From contig CP087206.1 in the NCBI GenBank assembly GCA_020912385.1, positions 1,178,001 through 1,242,000 on the forward strand: a DNA stretch of 64,000 nucleotides, read 5' to 3'. The DNA comes from Neofusicoccum parvum (lineage: Eukaryota > Ascomycota > Dothideomycetes > Botryosphaeriales > Botryosphaeriaceae). Within the stretch, counting starts at the first letter, position 1. Each line of letters begins with the position of its first letter. The translations under genes were made by a program, and so were the position numbers. Shown piece after piece: positions 47,654 through 59,242 of the stretch. The notes beneath the pieces are model-generated. The model was given only the letters and a program-made list of their open reading frames with translations. It ran no database searches and was not told where the DNA came from.

Positions 47654-49519
47654 ATGCCGGAGTACCTCATTCGCTGCGTGCAGGTGCACGAGAGCTTTCG
47701 CAGAGCTGAGCTGGAGTCACTGGCGACTCTTGCCGGCGTCGATCTTGAGTTCGTTTCCTATTCTGAAAATGTAGGCTCACTCTGGTCTTCTTTCCTTGTT
47801 CATTTTCATTCAGCATTTCCACGTCTTGCGCCCTACTGGTCTCCAAGTCAATCAACATATGCTCTTCTTTTTCAAAATACACCATTCCGTATCGTCATTT
47901 CCCTTCACATCTCAGGCCTCATTCATGACCAAACAACTGTCCTTTCCCAGCCTCACTCCGTAAACCCCCAATGCTCACACGTCTGCCCAACACAGACCCC
48001 CTTCGCCCTCGTCAACCTCCCCTCAGACGCCGCCGCGCGCGCCATAATATCCCGCAGCATCCTCAGCGCCGGCATCTACGAGCTCTGGGGCAGCGGCACC
48101 GACGAAGCCTCTCTCCACGCCTCGGTCACGTCCCGCACCTCGGCCCGCTGGCCCTCCTACGCCACCACGCCCTTCCGCTTCTCGGTCGACACGTTCCAAG
48201 GCAAGCGGTCCAGCGCCTCACAGCGGGCGCTCATCGACTCGTTCCGCTACATGAACTTCGCGGGGCCGATCCGGCTGCGGGACGCGGCGGCGCTGCACCT
48301 CTGCGTGTTCGAGGAGTACGCGCAGTTCGCGGACCAGCCCTCGCGCTGCTTCCTCGGCCGCTGGGTGGCCGACGGCGCCCGCCGCGCCGTCGTCACGTAC
48401 GACCTCAAGAAGCGCCGCTACATCAGCACCACCTCCATGGACGCCGAGCTGGCGCTGGTCACGGCCAACATGGCGCTGGCGGCCCCCGGCAAGCTCTTCT
48501 TCGACCCGTTCGTCGGGACCGGCAGCTTCACGGTCGCGGCCGCCCACTTCGGCGCGCAGGCGGTGGGCGCGGACATCGACGGGAGGAGCATCAGGGGCAA
48601 GGCGGACGGGAGGGACGTGGTGGCGAATTTCGGGCAGTACGGGCTGATGGGCAGGTTTTTGGACAACATCGTGTCGGACCTGACGAACTCGCCGTTGAGG
48701 CGCGGCAGGTGGTTGGATGGGATCGTGTGCGACCCGCCGTATGGCGTGAGGGAGGGGTTGAAGGTCTTGGGGAGGAAGGATGGGGGCGGGCAGGAGGCGG
48801 TGATGATTGATGGGGAGTGGGCGCATCTGTGAGTTTGATCCACGCCCCTCGATCCTGGTTTTCTCGAGTTGTTTGCTGACGCTTTGAGGAATGCCAGGCG
48901 CGATGGATACATTCCTCCAAAGAAGCCGTACAGCTTCGAGGCTATGCTTGACGATATCCTGGAGTTTGCGACGGAAATGCTGGTCGACAAGGGGAGGCTG
49001 TCCATGTGGATGCCTACGGCGAATGACGAGGATGTGGAGTTCGCCATCCCTTCACACCCATGCTTGCAGCTCGTCAGCGTCTGCATCCAGCCGTTCAACA
49101 AATGCAAGTTCGCCCAATGCAAAATCCTCACGAGATGCACCCGAACTAACACACTCAGGGTCCCGACGACTCCTCACCTACCGCCGCATCCCAGATGTCG
49201 AGGTTGACACATCTGTGACCTGGACTAAGCGAACCAAGGAGCAAGGCAGCCACGCAGATGAGCTGAACTCTTTCCGCCGCAAGGTGAGCTCTAGCATTCT
49301 CAGAGATATAGCAAACAGGGCGCTAATGCATTATTTCGCGAACAGTACTTCCAAGGCTTCAAGGACCCCGAGGCCGAGGCAGCATCGACATCAGCAGCAA
49401 CGACCCCAGAGACTACCGTCGCCACCGCAAAGCAAGGGCCGGATGCGCTTCCTCAGCAGCTCTCGGACCTGAGCATCCAAGACACAGGCAGCGCAAAGCC
49501 GGGAGACGAACCCAAATAA
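47654..49519 (+). CDS. TRM11: tRNA (guanine(10)-N2)-methyltransferase catalytic subunit
   Basis: Trm11 with Trm112 makes m2G10 in tRNA. Exons are 47654-47770, 47996-48828, 48898-49103, 49159-49283 and 49346-49519, 484 aa. The start MPEYLIRCVQVHESFRRAEL is followed by a THUMP-like region. The SAM-binding motif is FFDPFVGTGSFTVAAAHFGA and the catalytic motif GIVCDPPYGVREG. The intron at 49104-49158 is GC-AG (GCAAGT...CAG, branch CTAAC); removing it yields FNKWSRRLLTYRRIPD, which is strongly conserved. Intron 1 (225 nt, in frame) is the longest in the gene and joins YSEN to TPFALVNLPS. The tail after the last splice is Ala/Thr-rich and probably disordered. The gene precedes a small stress-protein gene without obvious functional link. 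Confidence 0.92.
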
Positions 49520-49992
49520 GCCTTCGTGAGTCTCGGGAATTAATGAAACGGCGACGGAGCGTGTGAGCAGTACATCTGAACCGGAAAGGGTTATCCTTGC
49601 CAGTCTGCCAATCACCCGACAAAAAAAGCAACGGGAGGCAAGGCGCGGCGCGTCTCTTGTCGATCACAGATCCACCGATCTAGCCTGCGTGACTGTGGTC
49701 TCTGGTCTGGGTCTGATCTAGAGTGGGGTTGATGAGCCGGGGAGAGCCAGGGGGAGCGGGGGATGACGTCAACGTCGGTCCCTTGGACGTGAGGGCTAGC
49801 ACGAGACGGACGCCGCATAACAGCGTCATCGTCATGGCCAGCAAGCCGGCACTTCGCGCAAGACAGCAGCTGTAGCAATAAGAACAAAAGTCCTCGCTGT
49901 TCGTAAGACACGCTGCACGCCCCAACGATCCACACGCATCCACTCTGCAGACCATTCGAAGATCTTAACCAACCAACCACCCTACGTTCAAG
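49520..49992. other. TRM11 3' region / promoter of the CsbD-like gene
   Basis: 473 bp without a supported gene. It presumably contains the TRM11 3' UTR and the promoter of the small gene that follows. Confidence 0.4.
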
Positions 49993-50350
49993 ATGTCCTC
50001 CTCTAGCAACCCCGCCTCCAACCCCGGACTCGTCGCTGGCCACGCCGAGTACATCAAAGGCGCCGCAGAGGTAAACAACCTCACTGGTCTCCCGCAGCCT
50101 CTCTCCTCTCTCGACTAACACGCCCGCGCACCACCAGAGCACCATCGGCGCCGTGACCGGCAGCAACGCATGGCAGAAATCCGGCGAGCAGGCCAAAGCC
50201 CACGCCGTCGACGCGATGAAGCAAGCCTCGGCCGACCGCGATCCGGCCAGCTCGGGGTACGGCAAGGCCGAGGAGATTGCAGGCAAGGTGACGGGGTGCG
50301 AGGGGATGAAGGAAGAGGGAGCGGCCAGCGCGGCGGCGAAGCAGCAGTGA
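49993..50350 (+). CDS. small CsbD-like stress protein, 96 aa
   Basis: Exons are 49993-50070 and 50138-50350 (67-nt intron). The product has the repeating pattern YIKGAAESTIGAVTGSNAWQ then GKAEEIAGKVTGCEGMKEEG, that is GxAEx(I/K)xGxVTGxxxxxxxG twice, as in CsbD-like proteins (general stress proteins in bacteria and many fungi). Fungal relatives have been annotated as mismatched-base-pair and cruciform-DNA recognition proteins. It is hydrophilic, Ala/Gly/Lys-rich and probably intrinsically disordered. There is no signal peptide. The biochemical role is unproven; stress induction is usual for relatives. Both exons are short, so the gene is easily missed. Confidence 0.8.
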
Positions 50351-50741
50351 GGAGGCTGCTGAGGAGATGAATAACGTGTGTACGATTAGCGAATGAATTG
50401 GGCGTTGCCGTTCACTGCATCCATTCGGAGACGATGTGCTGTGGGCTGCGTGATTGATGCATGCGTTGGTCTACGTTCCCGTTTTCCGTGCAGCCTGCTC
50501 CGCGCTTCTTGCAATAGCTATAATACATCCGTCGTACTTGAATGTCGTACATGTGCCAATCAATATTACCTCCCCTCAGCCCACGAACAAGAAGCGACAA
50601 AAACGATGCCAAAGCCATGGTATCAGCGATCAAAACCCGTCCACCCAACCCCAACGCCTCCAAATCAGAGACATCCTCATCAAAGAAACCTTCCCCATTG
50701 CCCCCTTTACCCCAAAACACGTACTCGTGACATCCCTCCAC
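50351..50741. other. convergent 3' intergenic region
   Basis: 391 bp between the stops of the CsbD-like (+) and PAP2 (-) genes. No further feature is seen. Confidence 0.4.
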
Positions 50742-52372
50742 CTAAACCTCGCCCCTCTCCCCGGGGCTCACCCCACTATCCCTCGCGCCATCCAACCCCG
50801 GCCCATTCAACCTCGCCGCCTGCTCCATGCCACCAGAGCCCTCCTCCGCATCCCGCATGCCGGCCGCCGGCTCCTCAGCACCGCGCGCGTCGCCGGCGGC
50901 GGCGGCCGACCCCCAGCCCTCGGTGCCGACGTAGCTGCCGACGCCGACGCCGATGCCGAAGGCGCGGTCGCGGCTGCGGGCGCCCCACGACCAGCCGGCG
51001 CCCTGGCGCACGGGCAGGTGGTACCAGCGGAAGCTGACCCAGGCGCAGGCGATGCCGATGAAGCTGCCGAACAGCAGGTCGAAGCCGTGGTGCCGGAAGT
51101 CGAAGAAGCGCGACGCCGTGATGTAGATGGCGGCGCCGAGCGGGACCAGCGCGAGCACGAGCACGTAGGTCGGCGGCGCGGCGGCTTGGTTGCGGATCGG
51201 GACGATGCTGGATGAGGGCCGGTCGGCGAGATTGGTCGACGAGGAGGTGGAGGGCTTGGATTGGTGGTGGTGGCTGCGCGTGTGGAAGAGGGGGAGCGAG
51301 AGGCGTTGCTCGCGCTCGAGCGCGGTGTGCGCGGCGTCTTGGGAGTAGGGGCGGGGCGGGAGGAAGGGGATGGCGATGGCGAATTTGGAGCAGAGGAAGA
51401 GGAAGAGGTAGAGGAGGCCGGACCACGCGACTGGGGAGTGTGGTGGTCAGTGTTGGGGCTCGAGTTGGTTGGTGTGGTTGGGCGGGACTTACAGGATGCG
51501 TGACCGCTGGGGAAGCTCTTGAATCCGTCGTTGAGGATGTCCATGTCGGTGTTCTGGCAGATCTCGGAGGTGACGAGCACCCAGCGAGCCGAAATGTCCT
51601 CGCCGAAGCCACCGGTCCTGTACCGGTCCACGTTGGCGACGTCCGGCTGGCAACGGGACAGCAGATCAGGTCGCGGCTTGCCGAAGAGCAGCTTCATGCC
51701 CTGGGTGAGCATGAACGCGGTAGCGAGAGAAAGCGCCAGCCCCATCCAGCCAGCTGAAAGATAAAATTAGAACACGGTGAACGACGGTGGACGGGCAGGA
51801 CTTACTGTTCCACTCCCAGAACTTGCGGCGCCATATCAGCGACTTGGGCGTGGACGGGTTGGCGGTAGGCCCCGGCACGAAGATCAAGCAGACGAAGAAG
51901 ATGATGACGGCCGGGGCAACGAGCGCGACGACGGCCAGCAACCACGTCGGGATGGTCTCCGGGTCGGTGTGCGGGAAGGAGATGGACAGGTCGAGCAGCG
52001 AGAAAGGTCGGTGGTACGGCTTGATATCGTTCCAGCCGGCGCCGACAGCTGCGATGCCGCTGTTTGGAGACACATTAGACTGGGGAGCGAGCGCAGCGGG
52101 GAGTGGGTCGTTGGTCCGTACATGATGATGATCCAGTCGAAGATGTACGAGAGCACGAGGCGCTTCGAGGGCAGGCCGAGCGCCTGGATGTTGACGCGCA
52201 TGGTGTCGAGGCTGCAGAAGCGCGAAAGGAAGGGCGGGCGCAGGATGGGGTGTGACGACGACGCGCTGGTCTGGGAGTTGCGCGAGGAGGAGGAGGCGGA
52301 CGGCGACGGCGGAGTTTGATGATCAGGGAGCGGCGGAATGCGACTGCTGCGCAGCCACGCCGGCGTCGACAT
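50742..52372 (-). CDS. PAP2-family lipid phosphatase (DPP1/LPP1-like)
   Basis: It dephosphorylates diacylglycerol pyrophosphate, phosphatidate or related lipids in endomembranes. Exons are 52372-52122, 52059-51806, 51753-51493 and 51430-50742, 484 aa. All three phosphatase signatures are present: KLLFGKPRPD (KxxxxxxRP), FPSGHAS completed by FAWSGL across the last intron, and SRFFDFRHHGFD (SRxxxxxHxxxD). About six membrane segments are seen, for example WLLAVVALVAPAVIIFFVCL and LVLALVPLGAAIYI. The C-terminal tail is Gly/Ala/Glu-rich. The start may be the downstream ATG at 52201 (MRVNIQALGLPSKRLVLSYI), because the first 57 residues are Ser/Pro-rich. It is convergent with the CsbD-like gene and divergent from the ankyrin gene. 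Confidence 0.9.
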
Positions 52373-52855
52373 ATGCCCAGGCTGCCAATCTTACCCTCTG
52401 GCGGGCGGCGGACGCGGTGCTGCAAGGCTTGGGACTGCTGGGCCAGGGCCCGGGGAAGGGCCGTGAGACAGAGACAGCGTGAGAGCTCTCTGGGCCAACC
52501 GCGCCGTCATTGGGGCCGCCCACGCGACACCAGGGGAGGCTTAGACGCTGCAGCGGCTTGGCTGCCGTCACAGAGCAGCGCAGCGCAGGCCCTTGCCTCC
52601 GCCGCCCTCCGCGGAGCCGTGGCGCGGGAAGCTTCGTGGGCCTCTGGACAAGTGCCGCCGCGGACCCCAATAAACCACGCGCCGTGTCAGGCGCCAGGCC
52701 GGAGCGCTGTGGAGGACGCATCCCCGGGCCACCCCTGCTGGCGATCGGCGGGCCAAGCCTGGGCGGCTCTCCCGCCGCCCGCCAGAAAATTATTGGCCCA
52801 GCGCGTCACCACCCCGCCAGACAACCACCACCACCGCCGCCGCCGCACCCCCGCC
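52373..52855. other. divergent promoter region PAP2 / ankyrin gene
   Basis: 483 bp between divergent start codons. GC-rich, with no clear TATA box; a bidirectional promoter is likely. Confidence 0.4.
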
Positions 52856-53542
52856 ATGGCCGCCGTCACCATCGACCGCCTGCTCAACCTCGCCGCCGAC
52901 GACCCCGCCGCCGTGCTGGCCCAGCTCCCGCAGCACCCGCAGCTCGCCGCCGCGCGCGACGCCCACGGCTACTCGCTGGCCCACGCCGCGTGCTCGTACG
53001 GCCACCTCGACCTGCTGCGCGCCCTGGTGCGCCACCACGGCGTGTCGCCCGACATCCGCGACGAGGACGCCGAGACCCCGCTGTTCGCCGCCGAGTCCGT
53101 CGACGCCGCCCGCTGCCTGCTCGACGAGCTAGCCGCCGACCCCGCCGCCCGCAACGACGACGGCCAGACCGCCGAGGAGAAGATCGAGGCCGAGGGCGAC
53201 TTCCCGCTCGTCGCCGCCTACCTGAGGAGCAGGATGGCCGGTGCCGCCAACGGCGATGCCGCCGCCGCCGCGACACGCCAGAATGGTGCCGATGGCCTCG
53301 CGCATCCCCCGCCGCTGCCGGATGGCGTCAAGGTCAATGTGGGGACTATGTCGGCGGACGACGTGCCCGAGGATGTTGTGGATCCCGAGTTCAGGCGGAA
53401 GATTGAGGAGCTGGCTGCGCGCGAGGACTACCAGAGTGATGAGGCCCAGGCTGAGCTGAGGCGCTTGGTGCAGGATGCCGTTGGCGGTATGAGGTCGGAC
53501 ACACAAGCGCAGGATAGGAATGTCAGGAGGAGAGAGGAGTGA
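52856..53542 (+). CDS. ankyrin-repeat protein (YAR1-like)
   Basis: A single-exon protein of 228 aa starting MAAVTIDRLLNLAADDPAAV. Two to three ankyrin repeats are visible: DAHGYSLAHAACSYGHLDLL, then DIRDEDAETPLFAAESVDAA, then ARNDDGQTAEEKIEAEGDFP. The acidic C-terminus contains DPEFRRKIEELAAREDYQS and ends RREE. The size, early ankyrin repeats and charged tail resemble yeast Yar1, a chaperone for ribosomal protein Rps3, but short ankyrin proteins are hard to assign. The frame continues upstream without ATG logic; this ATG lies just after a Pro-rich leader with a CGCCATGG context. No membrane segment. Confidence 0.78.
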   Translation: MAAVTIDRLLNLAADDPAAVLAQLPQHPQLAAARDAHGYSLAHAACSYGHLDLLRALVRHHGVSPDIRDEDAETPLFAAESVDAARCLLDELAADPAARNDDGQTAEEKIEAEGDFPLVAAYLRSRMAGAANGDAAAAATRQNGADGLAHPPPLPDGVKVNVGTMSADDVPEDVVDPEFRRKIEELAAREDYQSDEAQAELRRLVQDAVGGMRSDTQAQDRNVRRREE

Positions 53543-53759
53543 GCATGGCAACAAAAAAAAACGAAAGCGGTCCCTGTCTCATCATGTGGGCATCACCGGG
53601 AAAATATTTGGGGCGTGAGCAGTAAAATAAAATATCACGGCGGAGGCAATGGATCAAGTCTGTTGCTCGAGCGCAGACCTGGCACGGCCAGCAACCATTC
53701 GGCGGACATGGCACAAAGGGCGTATAGAAGAAGGCTGGGATTCTCAACCCAAGGGAGCT

Positions 53760-54490
53760 ACACAACGACTTTCCGCAACAACCCCAGCTCTGCGTGTCAT
53801 GCCGTGTAGAACCAGGCCAATCGTTGCGCATGAGCATGCCGCTCTCCTATTCGCGCTATGTTGCTCGAACAGATGTTTCATCGTTCCCCGGTTGGCAGCA
53901 AAAATGGTTATCACGATGGACAATGAGGAAAACGCTTGGAAGAACATCTATTCTAGTAAAGCGCTGCTGTAGCTTGTATCCTGATGGCTTATCTCCAATG
54001 CCTAATAGCTTTTACGTCCGCTCTTCTTGTACAAGGATGCATTGTGAGATTCAACGCCGTGGTAGGAGAGGAATCACATTAGAATCTAGATCCTTGAACG
54101 CAAGACTGATGCACCCGGTTCTCTCGACGAAAGCTTGCTGTAGCACCCTTATAGCGTCCTCGATGCTGAGCCCCTACAGAAAATTACTAATCAAGGAAAA
54201 GCTCCTACGGGGTGGAATAAACAAACCAGAGCGCCAAGCAAGATGGCGATAATATCACCTGTGCCAGCCCCTACGATCATATCGAAGACCTCACATGGCT
54301 TTGGCGGAGACAGGGTATAGTGGTGCATGAGATTGAGCAGATACCGGATGGTCAACAGGCTTCCCAGTCCTCAGTGACCATGTCCGTCTTCCTATTTGTT
54401 AGCAGTCGATAGGCGGTATCCCTGTTTTAGGATACTTACCAATCGACAAAAGGCGCAATGGTCGGCCTCCAGATCCCGATGATTTCTTTG
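53760..54490 (-). pseudogene. patatin-like phospholipase relic
   Basis: On the minus strand, the N-terminal part of a fungal patatin domain can be read with two clean introns (54392-54439 and 54174-54226). The stretch after the first intron starts EDGHGH, then a TGA stop (54373-54371), then GLGSLLTIRYLLNLMHHY. This matches the DGGGxRG oxyanion-hole region with a stop in place of Arg (CGA to TGA is a C-to-T change). Next comes KPCEVFDMIVGAGTGDIIAI, the GxSxG region with Ser replaced by Gly, then LLGAL and, after the second intron, GLSIEDAIRVLQQAFVERTG. Further on only broken pieces remain, with stops in all frames. The catalytic Ser and oxyanion Arg are lost, so no active enzyme can result. 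It lies about 170 bp downstream of the STAND gene on the same strand. Confidence 0.72.
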
Positions 54491-54657
54491 CTTAAAAGTG
54501 TCGTTTTGCTGCTAATGTATGTACTCGGCTCTTACTTGGACTGCCATAGATCGGCGGGATGTCAAGAGATCAGCGTTTGGTAGAGATCGATTACGGCTTG
54601 GAAGAAAATATGCATCACATGCTCGGATAGAGAATTACACAACCCCTTACTGGTTAC

Positions 54658-57600
54658 TCAAACATCGTACACTGACTTGACATCATTCAACCACTCCCTG
54701 ACCCCCATGATCTTCCCATCAACACGGACCTGGTCTTTCGGAGGCCGCTCCCATTTCGGGACCACCAAAAAGTCGTGGTCTGGATCGCACACGCGGTACT
54801 CAATGGAACCGTCTTTGCTCTTCAGCTTTTCCAGACAATTACCACAGAAAATAGTCCGGATACAGTCCCGACAGATGCGCATGTCGTCCGCGTACGTCCA
54901 CTGCCGCCCGCAAAGGTTGTCACAAGAGGACTTCAAGCCAACACTAACGGGTTGCATCTCCGCCACGTTATCCGCGCTACCGTTTCTCCATACGTCTCTT
55001 TGCAAAGGCCCAATGAGAGACTTCGCGGCCAAGGCATTGACATCGTCGTCCATGTGGCCGAGGGTATTGGAGAGCGATACGAACCCCTCCCAGTCGTTTT
55101 CCGGATCATTGTCGTCTAGAATAGCTAGCGCGGGACCAACGTGTTTAGCCGCGAGCGCTTTCGCTTTATTCTTGTAGCCCGAGAGATGGTAGGCGCGGGC
55201 GAGAAGGATCTCCTCAGATCCCGTCCACTGAAACTGTGTGCCTCTTTTCTTGACGAGCTTCTCAAGCTTCTTCACGTAGCCCCACCCACTTGCGGATCCT
55301 TTTCTTGCTCCTGTTGCAAGCTGTAAATACACCGAGCTTAACTTGAAGGAGGTAAGGCGCTGGATGAACGAGTGGTCGACCATCTCTTCTTCAAAGACAT
55401 TCTGCTCCCAGAGATAAATGGCCGCCTCGATCTCTTCGCTGCTTCTGCTTTTTTGGTACCACAAAGTCAACCCGTAGTAGAAGCGCAGGTAAGCAAGGGT
55501 CTCGGAGCCGGACTCGGCAGTCTTTACAGCAACTCGGTAGGCTTCCTTGACAAACTCGAACTCGTCCAAGTTGCTAGCGGTATCCATATTGCGAGCGGCG
55601 ACTATATTGCTGGCGGCGAAAGCGACATCATGATGGAAGTCTGGAGATTTCGCAAGGGCTATGAATAGCGCTGTCAGGAAGGTACGACCTTTGTCTCCAG
55701 TCGTCTCAAGGTGGTATTTCTTAAGCAACTGGATTATTCCGTGGAAGTCGCCCTGCCGCTTCATACAATGAATGGCCTTTCCGACAGTTTCGAAATGGTC
55801 AGGCCAGCTGTCGAGTAGCTCCATGTATGCTTTATGGGCAGCTTCCAGATGTGATCCGTTCTTTTCAATGCCACCACCAAAGTAGATGGCCTCATTCATG
55901 CTCCCGAAAAGATAGATGATCTCTTTCCAGGTCATTTGGAGGGTTTGCCGGAGATCAGAATCCGATCTGAACTTACGAATCACTGGGTTGAGAGTGGCAA
56001 GGGCGAGTTCGTAATTCCGTTGTCCATGTTGCTCTCGGGCAGCACACCAACCTTCCATCCAACCGTTGGGGTTGCGCTTGCGGGCTTCCTCGAGTGCTTC
56101 CTTGTTGTGCTGGAATCGCATGAGGGTATCAATCACTCGCACGTCCCATACCACATTCTTCGGACCAACTTCTGCCTCCTTCCCCGCCCAGTTCTCCGCG
56201 TCGAAGACATGGTCGGAGAGAATGCTGGTATCGTGGGAGCCTTTGTCACTTTGGTCACTGTTCCTTCTATTGTTCTCGGTCTTCTGCAAGCCTTCTGGTC
56301 AGCCAGTGTAATTGTGCGGTAAACAAGAGACCCAGCAGCTTAAACTCGCAGCCTATCCAGAAGGATCCCGGAAAGCGTGCCAGTTCCATCAGTTATCAGA
56401 AGACAAATGTTTGGTTTGCTGCTTCGGATCCCAGCGTAGGAAGGGGAGAACTCACATCCTGAATGAAGCCGAGAATCCACCAGAGTGCCTGGGCAACATC
56501 CCAATCTTGTCGAAGTAGCCAATTACTAGCCATCGCCTTTGTTGCTTCACGGAATAAATCACCGGATTTTCTCGAGCCGTAGATGATGCTGTTGATCCGC
56601 TCTCTCCCGTGAGGGCCAATGCCTCCAACCACATCCGGATCTCTGAACCACTTGAAAACCTCTTCTGCCAGTGTCTTTTGGTTCCTTCTTGGCGTGCGAG
56701 TAAGCCACTCCTGCCGTATCTGTTGAGATCTTCCCGGAGTCAACCAGGCTTCGATACAGTTCTTGTCCATAAAAAGATTATACAACAGCTTCCCGATGGC
56801 TCCGCGCTTTTGGGTACTTGCGTGGTCGAATTCGGGAAGGTCGATTTGTGAAAGATGCCAACGAAGATTGGTGATTGCGTAGTCAACAAGGGGTTCGGAC
56901 TCAGCTCTGGATCTCTTATCCTGGGAGCAGAGTGCTTTGAGGCAGGTATGAATAATTCTTGCATGGCCATCTACGCGTTCGAAATGGATGCTCTTTCCAG
57001 AGTGGTTTTGAAGCCTCATGAAAAAGTCTGTAAAGCCGAATTTGGCAAACAGGTCTTCATCGCATACAGTTGAGAGAAGTCTTTTGACGAGGGCGACTTC
57101 GACTTCGTGCACGCGGCTCGTGTTGTTGAATGTAGTAGCGCGAGTAAGCGGGCCCAATGCCGTTCCGTCGAATGTGCCTTGTTTAATGAGAGTGGGCGAG
57201 GATACCTCTGCCTCTGTTTCCTTGGAGACTTGACTTCCCCGCTCTTTCTTGAAGTATTTCAGGGTGGAATAGGACCTGACAAGCCTGCCGTCAACAACCA
57301 AGAGCGGTGCGTACTTCTCTTGTATAAGCTTCTGGAGGGACATCAGCGGTTTCTTCCCGTGCTGGAGGAAGATGACTGCTTTCAGCTGCTTCAACGAGGG
57401 CCAGTCGTATCTTGGTAGGATTATCCACGGAAGAACCTCGTTGAGGCTGTCAATCTCGCGTTCGCCGAGAGTTTTCTCCAGGCGGTCCACCTCGCGCTTG
57501 ATTGTCTCTTCTCTTGGCTCGTTCGCACGCTTCAAGACGTCTCTGATCTCTTCTTTCCCCACTTTTTGGCTGATGTCTTCCAGATTGAGATTAAGCTTTT

Positions 57601-59242
57601 CGTAGTCACCGTCTGTGCTTTCGAGAAGGCCCTCCACAACTTCCTCCCGGAAGTCTTCGTTGTCCGAATTTGGTTCCCAGCTTTTGCTCACTTTCCGCAT
57701 TCTTTTTGAGATGAACTGGCGGAGATCGCTCTTGTTGTGATCGGTCACTGTGAGGCTTGTGATTTGGTTTCGTTCATCGGGTTGCAGATGGTCTCGGAGC
57801 TCTTCGAGATCCGCTTTTGCTCCTGTCAGAAGAAGCCTGATGGAGATACGGTCCTTCTCAAACGATAGGACGTCTCGGATGATATGTGCAAGCTCCCAAT
57901 AGTCCTCACTTGCATGGCCAATCCCGTCAATGACAATGAAGATCTGGCTGCCGGGCTGTGAGCACTCCATGACCGAATGTTGCCACAAGTCATATGGCTT
58001 GGACAAGGGGACGGAATCCTCGCATTTGTCAGCAAAGCATCGTGTGAATGCTTTGTTTCCCTTGCTGATGGAGAGCTGCCAGATGATAGCGCGGAGGGCC
58101 TTCTTCATCGAACTGGTGTCCTTTTCATCCTTATCGAAGTAGTAGAAGCCGGCGAACGTCTTGAAGCCCGGATCGGGGGGCGTTTGTTGCAGATAGTTAA
58201 TTATGGCAGCACACAAGTAGCTCCTTCCATAGCCATCCCCGGCTTCGAGTGCAAACACAGGAGGCGTTGGACTTCTTCTAGAACCCGCCCAATTGCGAAA
58301 GTCGTCTCTTTCGAAGAGCCAGCTCCCTGTCGAGTCCTCAATGTCTTCCAGGTGTGCGTTCTGTGTTTCGTGCCAACCGAGTTGTGCATCGTCAATGTTC
58401 AAGGCTTTCTTGATCGTCTCTTGCCATCTGTCAGATGTCTTCTGCTCCATTTTCTGCATCTGAACATTCTGCAAGCTTTCCACGGCCATGTCGGTGTTCA
58501 GGACTTGGACGTGGGTGCGAGTGTCGCGCATTTCTGATATCTTGTTTGACAAGCTCTGAATCTCACTGAGCTTGTCTTTGACGCCGTTGTCATAGCGGAT
58601 CCCAGCTTTGAGTAGACGCATGAGTGCGGGTTCGTTGGCAACAGCCGTGTAGCGACCGCAGACCCAAATGAAGCACTGAAGTAACCTGCGAATTTGACTC
58701 TTAAGCCGGATGTCAATGCGTTCTTGAACTTTCCCGGCGTTTGCATAGATGTTGAAACATTCCAGGAAAGTCGTCATCTCGCTGAACAGGTTCGCAATGG
58801 CTGTCTTCTGTTCCCCGTACTCCCATGCGGTCTGCACGAGGTAGAAAATTGCCGTAGAGCATAGTTCACTGGGCGGGAATGCCTTTTTCAAACCGTCAGC
58901 TGTCTCCTTGCGACCAACATACAGCACTGGAACTGTCATGGAGTCTCGAAACTGTCGTAAATTCTACAGGCCGGAAAACATAAAAAAAAAAAAAAAACTC
59001 ACTGCGGACGCTCCTCCAGCTGCGAATTCTCCAATCACCACGACGCGATCCAAGACAGCTCGGACATTACTCCTGTGCTCCTCTCTCTTCGAACCTTGCT
59101 CTTGATCTTCCTGTATCATGGCCAAGACGTCTTCTGTCGACGGCGGCGGAGACCTGCGATGCTTTCTGGTGGACTTCACATACTCGTCTGCCGCTTCATC
59201 CCACATTTTACTGAAAGCCAGGTCATCGCTCAGGTCGCCCAT
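54658..59242 (-). CDS. Goodbye-NACHT-TPR STAND protein (fungal NLR-like)
   Basis: Exons (minus): 59242-59003, 58882-56456 and 56283-54658, 1430 aa. The N-terminus (WDEAADEYVKSTRKHRRSPP, then FAAGGASA joined to AFPPSELCSTAI) fits the fungal STAND Goodbye domain. A NACHT-type nucleotide-binding module follows: Walker A EAGDGYGRSYL near residue 295-301 and Walker B FIVIDGIGH near 395-400. The second half is helical and TPR-like (YELALATLNPVIRKFRSDSD). It ends in a Cys-rich tail (CDNLCGRQWTYADD, ICRDCIRTIFCGNCLEKL, CDPDHDFLVVPKW) typical of these proteins. The P-loop has Arg where Lys is expected (codon 58225-58223). The first intron (120 nt) begins with a GTGAG donor followed by a T16 run; a 39-nt alternative ending at 58964 would add 27 residues. 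Such proteins are thought to act in self/non-self recognition and programmed cell death; this is inference. Confidence 0.82.
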
